DNA of 64,000 bases, from NCBI GenBank assembly GCA_001599675.1, contig BCHP01000006.1, forward strand, positions 542,742 through 606,741, in the 5' to 3' direction. The stretch is from Basipetospora chlamydospora. Lineage: Eukaryota > Ascomycota > Sordariomycetes > Microascales. The notes beneath the pieces were generated by a model. It saw only the letters and a list, made by a program, of their open reading frames with translations, searched no databases and was not told where the DNA came from. Below, piece by piece: positions 57,800 to 64,000 of the stretch. The stretch's first letter is position 1. Every line of letters begins with the position of its first letter. Position numbers and translations under genes: made by a program.

Positions 57800-59260
57800 A
57801 TTATACCTAGCTAAGAATTAAAGGAATTAGCGCCTATAAGCTTAAAACGTAAGAAAATATATTTCTAACTTCGAAATCCGTTCTATTACAGTCGATTCGG
57901 CCTTAGGATAATACTATACCGCCTATATACTAATAGCGCAGGTAGCGGTTCGACTAATACTATAGAATATAAGAAAATTAGACTCTAAGGGAGCTAATAT
58001 AACGATAAAAATAATACTAGAAATACGAACTACTACTGCGCTATTAATAATCTAAATAAGCCTAGCGCGATCGACGTCTATAAAAAGAGGTTCTAAAATA
58101 AGATTATAGGATTAGTTATCTAGGAGAAAGAGGAGGAGGTAGTAAAGGCGTTCTATAGTATACTATAGAACGAATTATAATAGAGGGATAAGCTATAGGT
58201 AGTATACGAATAGGACGCGCCTATAGTAGTTATAAAAGGGGAGCTCTAAAATAAGCTCTAAGATATTATCTATACTAAAATCTAGGCTCTAAATAATAGG
58301 AACCCTATACCTATAGGCGCTAGCTATACCTAGGCTAATATAGTAGCTATAGGCTACCCCTAGGTTAGGCTAATAGTAAAGGTTATACCTACCTACTACT
58401 TATAAGAGGTTATAATCTAACTCCCTAATACCCCCCTTAAGATCTAGAAGTAGACTACTAGCGATATAGTCGCGGCTATTAATATAGTAGTAAGTAGATA
58501 CGGCGCGATCGCGGCGCGTTTACTCTATAGTAAAAACCTTATCCTTACCTTTAATAATAAAGAAAAGGAGCTTTATATAGTAAATATAGTATATATTATT
58601 AAGGCCTTTAGCGCGGGTACTACGCTAATAACCTATACCTACGCTATTATTATTAAGGGTACCCTAACTAATAGGATTAAGGACTATAACCCCTAGGAGC
58701 TTACGATTAAACTCTTAAAGGCTAACCTAGCGAATATAGTCTACTACTACGCGCGCCTCCCCTATAACGCCGCTACCCTAAGGGTAGCCCTCCTAGTTAA
58801 GGTCTTATTAGTTAAAGGGGTAGCTATACTCTATAACTAAGGGACTATTATTAATATAGAGATTTTCGTAGCTAAGCTATATACCCTAAAGATTACCCTA
58901 ACCTACTACTTCTACTACTACTACTTTAGCTATATTAGCTAGTTCTATACTAATAAGCTAAGGTATAGGCGATACGCCTATAGGGTATATAAGCCTAGTA
59001 TAGCCTATACTATTAGGGAAAATAAGGCTAGGTTCTACTATATTAACTATAAAGGTAACTACCTAGCGTAGGTAAGCGCCTACCTAGAGTATTAGAAGTA
59101 GGCGAATATAAGCTAGACTATATATAGTAAGCGGCTGCTTATATTTATTAGAACGTTTAGCCTCTAGGCCGCGGGCGATAGTAGCGCTATACGCCCCCCC
59201 CCCCCCCCTAGTAGCCGGGTACCCTAGGCGGGCGCCTAATAACTATAGTTCTTAGGAGTA
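57800..59260 (+). pseudogene. LINE L3 ORF1, Gag-like with zinc knuckles (RIP-inactivated)
   Basis: A continuous decayed frame of about 480 codons. Central part: TLRVALLVKVLLVKGVA-like (about 58788-58830). The C-terminal third has Cys/His-type knuckle relics now read as Tyr: YYFYYYYFSYIS near 58900-58935, and RFYYINYKGNYLA (from RCYxCxGxHxA) near 59031-59070. The frame ends in a Pro-encoding C15 run (59194-59208). Such ORF1 proteins bind LINE RNA into a particle. All stops are at Gln/Trp positions. Confidence 0.75.
59194..59208 (+). repeat. C15 homopolymer run
   Basis: Fifteen consecutive C residues at the end of LINE ORF1, where it would encode Pro residues. It is likely a slippage expansion. 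CpC sites are not RIP targets, so the run survives. Confidence 0.9.
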
Positions 59261-59499
59261 AAAGGATATAGGCTAGTACCCCCCTAGGCGCGATCCGTAC
59301 CGGCTCGCCTGCCCCGCGCGGATAACTAATAGATAAGAGTAGGGAGGATAAGAGGGTAAAGAGAGTATAAACTACTCTATCTATTATCTCTACCCTTATA
59401 GCTACCCCCTAATATACTATAGAGATAGGCTATATACTACCTACTACCCTATAGCCTATAGTAAAAGACCCTAATAGTAATATATATACTAAGATATTA

Positions 59500-62400
59500 T
59501 AATTAATATTCTTTATTAGAATATTACTAGTAATAGGTAACTCCTAGAGCTTACGCTTTATAGCTAGGCCGAGCCTAATATAGTTATAATCTTAGAGGTT
59601 ACTAGGGATTAAATAACTAGCTATATTATCTTACCTAGGATAAGCTAATACTACGTTATTACCTTTAGTAGGCCCGCCGCGCTTTAGGTATATAAGTAAT
59701 ATACTCTTAATATATAGATAATATATAAGGGTAAAGACTAGTATACGGTCGCCCTCTTAACTACGTAAAGTATAATTAAAGTCTTCTTAGTCTACTCCCT
59801 ACCTAGCGCTACTAAACTATAGGGCCCCCTACTAGCGCTACTATAACTAGCTACCCCTAAAGTAGCTAGGATCGTTAGTAACTTTAATATCTACTACCCT
59901 AGCTAGGGTAACGATCGACTACCCTCTACGAATAGCTAGTCTTTACTTAACCTAGCTGCCTACTAGGGGCTAACGCTTTAAATATAACCTAGCCTTATTA
60001 CCTAAGTCGGCTACTACTAATAGAAGGACGCGACCTTTAACCTTACGTAGGTAATAGCTTATATATAAGCCGACTCTACCCTAGAGGACTCTCTCTTAGG
60101 CTCTAACTACTACGCGCAGGTCCTCTATATTAACCTTAAGCCTTACCTACCCTACGAATCCCTTAATAGCTAGTTATAGAAGATACTTAATATTATATAG
60201 GTTAAGGCTAAGGTAGTAGTAATCTATTTACTAGATATCTACTCTATTAAAGACTTTAAATAAGAAACCTATATATTTATCGCTTACCTCTACTAGATTA
60301 CTAAGGTATCTATACTATATAGAAAGCCTATATATAGTATAACTATAGTATAGTAAACCCCTAATATAGGGGAGGTAGTTATAGAGGAAAGACGCGCCTA
60401 AAGATAATAGATAGTAGTATATATACTACTTAACTAGGACCTCTACTAAGAGGCGAAGAAAATAAAGAGAACTTAGATCGCTACCGCCTAGTAGGTAGTA
60501 TAGCGCTAGGACTTTAATAAGATCTTAAGAGACTCGAAGCTACTCTAGGCCCGCGTAGAATAGGCTACGAAATATAGCTACCTCGCTATACCCCTACTTA
60601 TATATATACCTAAGCTTAAGTAGGGTAAGGGCCCCCTAGCTACTATATATTAAGATAAAGTAGATATCCTCGCGTAGCGTTTCTTCTTTACCTTATAGGC
60701 TAACCTATCTAATATCTAAAATATAGACTTTAGAGATACCTTATTCCTAGCCTATATCCTCCCTATAGATAGGGAGGTTACTAAGGATAATATCGCCTAG
60801 ACCCTTTATAGAGTTAGTAGCTAGAAGGTACCTAGCGAGGATAGCCTACCTATAGGCTTTCTACGAGCCTATAGCGCGCCGCTAGTAAGAGCCCTTATAG
60901 CTATAGTATCTATAAGCCTCTAGCTTAAATACTTCCCCTCTACTTTCTACTTATTAAAAATAGTAGTTATACTAAAGCCTAATAAGCTACCTAAAGCTAC
61001 CTATACTATAGGTAGGTAGTAGCTAATTACCCTCCTAAGCGCCCTTAGGAAGGTCCTTAAATTAGTAGTTAGCTACTACCTTATAGATACCGCGGAAATA
61101 GGGGGTACCCTACCTAGTAGCTAAATAGGTAATAGGTAGGGCTACTTAACTAAGATAGCGATATATATAGTAATAGAGATAGTTAAGGTAGTATAGGCCT
61201 ATAGGTCGATAGTAAGCCTCCTATAACTCGATATTAAAGGTACCTTCGATACCATAGACTATACGCGACTACTAGATACTCTTTAATATAAAGGCTTTAA
61301 CCTATAGGTAGTATACTAGATTTATAGCTTCCTTTTAAATTATATAACCTAGCTCTACTTTAATAGCGAGGCGTTAGCGGCTATATAGACCCTAGTAGGC
61401 GTCCTATAGGGCTCCCCCCTTTTACTAATCCTCTTTAATATCTATATATCGACCCTCTATAATAAGCTCCGCGCTTATATCTATCTACTAGTTATAGGCT
61501 TCGCTAATAATACTAACCTACTCGCGGTCGGGCCGTATATAAAGGGTAACTACTATACCTTTAAGGTAGGCTACTATACCTACGAGAGATAAGGCGTTAG
61601 AGTTAGGATAACCTTTAAACTATTAAAATATAAGCTAACCTACTTTATTAGAGCCTACGCCCCTATTACGCGTAGCGTACGCCTTAGGGGCGCGGAGGTT
61701 ACGCCTACTAAGGTAGCTTAGTTCCTTAGTATATAGCTTAATAGGAAACTTAATTAGTACTACTATATATAAAAGACTTATACCTACTACGCTACCTAAT
61801 TACTTACCCTTATCTAACTTATAGCCTTAGTATAGGGGAGTAGGCTCCCCTAGGCCTAGATAGTCTACCTATAGGTAGTCTATAGTATAGTTATATATAG
61901 CGCGGCCTCCTTCTTCCTCCCCTTTACTAGGAATACCCTCCTAGGGGCCCTAAAGGGCCTCTATACCCTATAGACTAAGAGCCTCTAGTAGGTCGCGGGC
62001 GCCTATAAGGTAACCCCTATCTACCTACTTAAGACTAAGAAAAATACCCCCCTATTAGCTATATACCGTATTTATAAGATTATAGACTATTATACCTATA
62101 TAGAAGCGTTAAGCCTATAAGCCTTTACTAACTTAGCTAAGTAATAGGTAATAACCTAATCCTTCTACTACCTAGGGAATATTATAGATAGGGAAGTATA
62201 GGCGAGGCGCTAGTAGGATAGCTATAAGTTACTAGTATATATAGAGGAGGCTACCTAGCTCTTATACGCGTAACGCTACTACTAGGAGGCTAAGAGATAG
62301 CCTAGGGCCTATAGAGGTAGGCTAGCGGCGATATAGATTTTCCTAGCCTAGCCTTAAGCTATATATACTCTAGAGGAGGCCCTCTAGCCCCTATAGAGGT
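59500..62400 (+). pseudogene. LINE L3 ORF2: endonuclease and reverse transcriptase (RIP-inactivated)
   Basis: The endonuclease domain (about 59640-60260) has SNFNIYYP near 59878-59902, from the DFN-x-HHP motif of apurinic-type nucleases. Reverse transcriptase (about 60950-61800) has LDIKGTFDTID near 61230-61262, VL*GSPL (from VPQGSPL) near 61403-61425, and FANN (from FADD) at 61500-61511. The C-terminal part, with a Lys/Leu-rich YLLKTKKNTPLLAIY segment near 62020-62065, is shared with L1. Reaction: nicking of target DNA and target-primed cDNA synthesis. It belongs to Tad/I-like fungal LINEs by this layout. Confidence 0.88.
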
Positions 62401-62409
62401 AGGGGATAA

Positions 62410-63583
62410 AATAATACTACTTACTATATAAGTATAAAAGCTTTATTATTATATAGATATATACTAGCTATATTAGCCTCTAAAGCTTTCTCTTCTCCTA
62501 CTATATCCCTAATATAATTATACCTCTCTACTAATATAGTAGTAGCCTAGAGACTATAGAATATATTATCCTTAGATATAATATTTAAAACTAAAAAAAG
62601 ACCTACCTCTAGGTATACCTTATAATATTACTCTATATATAGGCTAACCTTAACTAGCTTATAAGCTAGCTATAGGATACTACTATAATCGCGCGATAGA
62701 TCCTCTATCTCTTATACCTAATAGAGTATAGAGTTACTATTATAATCTATGCCCCTACCTTACCTTAGGGCCGCGATCGCCCTATTATAGTTACGCTATA
62801 CTCTAGTATTAATATAGTAAATATCCTTAAAATTAATATATTTAGTTTAAGCCTAGGCGCCCCTAAAGGGGCTCTAGGCTACCTACTATCTATCTACCTA
62901 ATATTTATAAAAGCTTAACTACCTTATCTTCTACTATCTATAAACTATACTAGTAGACTAGCTTAAGTAGTACCTCTAGGGAGGAGGCGATATACTCTAG
63001 GTTATACGTGATAGCTAAACTATTAGCTAGGGTAGGGGCGGCGCGGGTAGGAGTAGTAGCTAGGGTAGGGCTAGAGGTAGTATAGTAGATAGTAAGGAAG
63101 ACCTTATACTAGACCTAGGTAGAGATTAGTATTAGTTAAAAGGTAAAGGAGGGGTAACGAATATTAGTAAGTAGGGTAGGGCTAGTAAGGGGAAATAAGG
63201 CCCCTAGACTATACCTAGTAGTTACCTAGGCTAAGGTAAGTAATATATAGACCTATTTTCTATTAGTATACTTAGTATACTAATAGCTAGAGCCTTAAAA
63301 GGAGTTAGTAGAATAAAAGTAAATAAGAATATAAAGGGGATATACTAGTTATAGGCTAGATATAATACTAGTATATCTAGCTATATATAATAGTAGTATA
63401 ATAGTAAGTAAGATAACTAGAGTATATTAGATTATAGTAATAAGAGGAGTAAGGGCTAGGCGTAGGAGGAGTAGGGGTAAAGGTAGCTAAGGCGGTACTA
63501 GCGCTAGTAGAGGTAATAGTAGTAGTAGTAGGGGGAGTAGTAATAGTAGTAGTAGTAGAAAGGGTAGCGGTAGTAATAGTAGG
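62410..63583 (-). pseudogene. Antisense reading frame in LINE L3 3' region
   Basis: The reverse complement matches the plus-strand frame at 20255-21560 in L1, running leftwards from the A LTR at 63584 to about 62450. The junction with ORF2 (62400-62420) is the same as in L1 (21590-21610). Its distal part is cut by the A LTR. As in L1 there is a Thr/Pro low-complexity part (here 63480-63580) and an acidic part near 62480-62510. No known domain was recognised. Confidence 0.5.
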
Positions 63584-64000
63584 TGTTACGGCAGAGTACT
63601 TATCTGCCTATAATACCTTCTACTCGACCTCGGTACTCGACTCGCCCGGGCCCTCGATACTCGACTCGCCCGGGTCCTCGACTTAACTCGCCCGGACCCT
63701 CGGCCTATTACATATAGCTTAGGCTAACGGTTTAGTAGTAGTAAGTCGATCTTTTATAAACCCTATATAAAAGATAGGTATTTCCCAGATTTAGGAGGGG
63801 TATAACTATAGCTAGCGGCTAAGACCCTAAAACTACCTATAGGTTATATATAGGAAGTATAGGACTATAGAGGAAATATTTACTAAGTTATTAATAAGTT
63901 AATAAAGTAAATACTAAAGGCTCGCCTAGGGAAGGCTCGCTTACTAGATCGTAGAAGGCTTAGTTACTAAAGGCTTACTTAATAGTATACTAAAATAAAT
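63584..64000 (+). repeat. A-family LTR, truncated by the window end (A5)
   Basis: Starts TGTTACGGCAGAGTAC, the least altered LTR start of the family in the window, with a short subrepeat block (about 63628-63710). It continues to position 64000 without reaching its end. It could be a solo LTR or the 5' LTR of an element outside the window. Confidence 0.9.

Larger units (their letters stand above)
57538..63583 (+). mobile_element. Longest LINE copy, L3 (Tad-like)
   Basis: A plus-strand non-LTR element with ORF1 (Gag-like), ORF2 (endonuclease, reverse transcriptase) and a 3' region that carries the antisense frame. It is cut at 63584 by an A-family LTR that runs off the window, so the 3' tail is not seen. 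Its exact 5' end is not defined: the E solo LTR lies directly upstream. Copies L1, L2 and L4 are fragments of the same family. Confidence 0.85.
1..64000. other. RIP-saturated transposon graveyard
   Basis: CpA and its complement TpG are almost missing across the window, while CpG and other C-containing dinucleotides remain frequent. This is the signature of repeat-induced point mutation (C to T at CpA on either strand), a genome defence of filamentous ascomycetes. Seen directly: Gln and Trp positions of recognisable transposon proteins are TAA/TAG, Met is ATA, and His and Cys are TAT/TAC. Exceptions are the two X-family solo LTRs (28187-28577, 49367-49698), part of the DNA transposon left end (51140-51350) and a leaky stretch near 29.3-30.8 kb. 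Four ambiguous bases (N) occur, all in the two LTRs of element A. Confidence 0.95.

Noticed and set aside
59194..59208. C15 run as an assembly gap or G-quadruplex
   Set aside because: A single homopolymer cannot be told from slippage, and no set of four G runs is present. Listed only as a homopolymer.

Overview
The window looks like a graveyard of transposable elements in a filamentous ascomycete (Pezizomycotina) genome, destroyed by repeat-induced point mutation (RIP). CpA and TpG are almost absent over nearly all 64 kb, while CpG, CpT and CpC remain common. I noticed neither CpA nor TpG in the first 1.3 kb. As a result Gln (CAA/CAG) and Trp (TGG) codons read as stops, ATG reads as ATA, and His and Cys codons read as Tyr. 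No intact protein gene, tRNA or rRNA was recognised. Ancestral proteins can still be followed by reading TAA/TAG as former Gln/Trp and Tyr as former His/Cys. The species cannot be told from the sequence.

Layout. 1-2580: unassigned sequence with one long decayed reading frame (about 760-1950, +) and the tail of Gypsy element B. 2763-10759: a complete Ty3/Gypsy chromovirus, element A (1036-bp LTRs, target duplication CCCCT), inserted in the C-terminal coding end of B. B continues on the minus strand to about 16.3 kb. 16.3-19.6 kb: unassigned sequence and an LTR of family C. 19676-22067: a 5'-truncated LINE (L1, minus, 14-bp target duplication). 22.1-26.4 kb: degenerate tandem repeats, a solo C LTR with duplication CTAAG, and unassigned sequence. 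26385-29088: a second 5'-truncated LINE (L2, plus, 14-bp duplication) carrying a solo A LTR (CCTAG) and an unmutated 391-bp solo LTR of family X (GTAGA). 29.1-31.4 kb: a less mutated stretch. 31451-33107: the 3' end of a minus-strand C element. 33108-33778: a LINE endonuclease fragment cut by another C LTR. 34.3-36.4 kb: a decayed acidic-protein frame and tandem repeats. 36397-45704: a Gypsy chromovirus, element E, interrupted by an unknown minus-strand pseudogene and an A LTR. 46075-57532: a solo E LTR containing a complete C element (46346-57512, TATAG), which itself contains an unmutated X solo LTR (AATCT) and a 3-kb Pogo/Fot1-type DNA transposon. 57.6-63.6 kb: the longest LINE copy (L3) with ORF1, endonuclease and reverse transcriptase, cut by another A LTR that runs off the window.

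How the parts relate. The nesting gives relative ages. E's solo LTR was hit by C, and C by X2 and the DNA transposon. B was hit by A. L2 was hit by an A LTR and by X1. RIP is close to saturation in all long repeats. The two X LTRs (332 and 391 bp) keep normal CpA/TpG content, so they either arrived after RIP or were too short to trigger it. The most unusual structural feature is a conserved antisense reading frame between ORF2 and the 3' tail of the LINE, seen in three copies.
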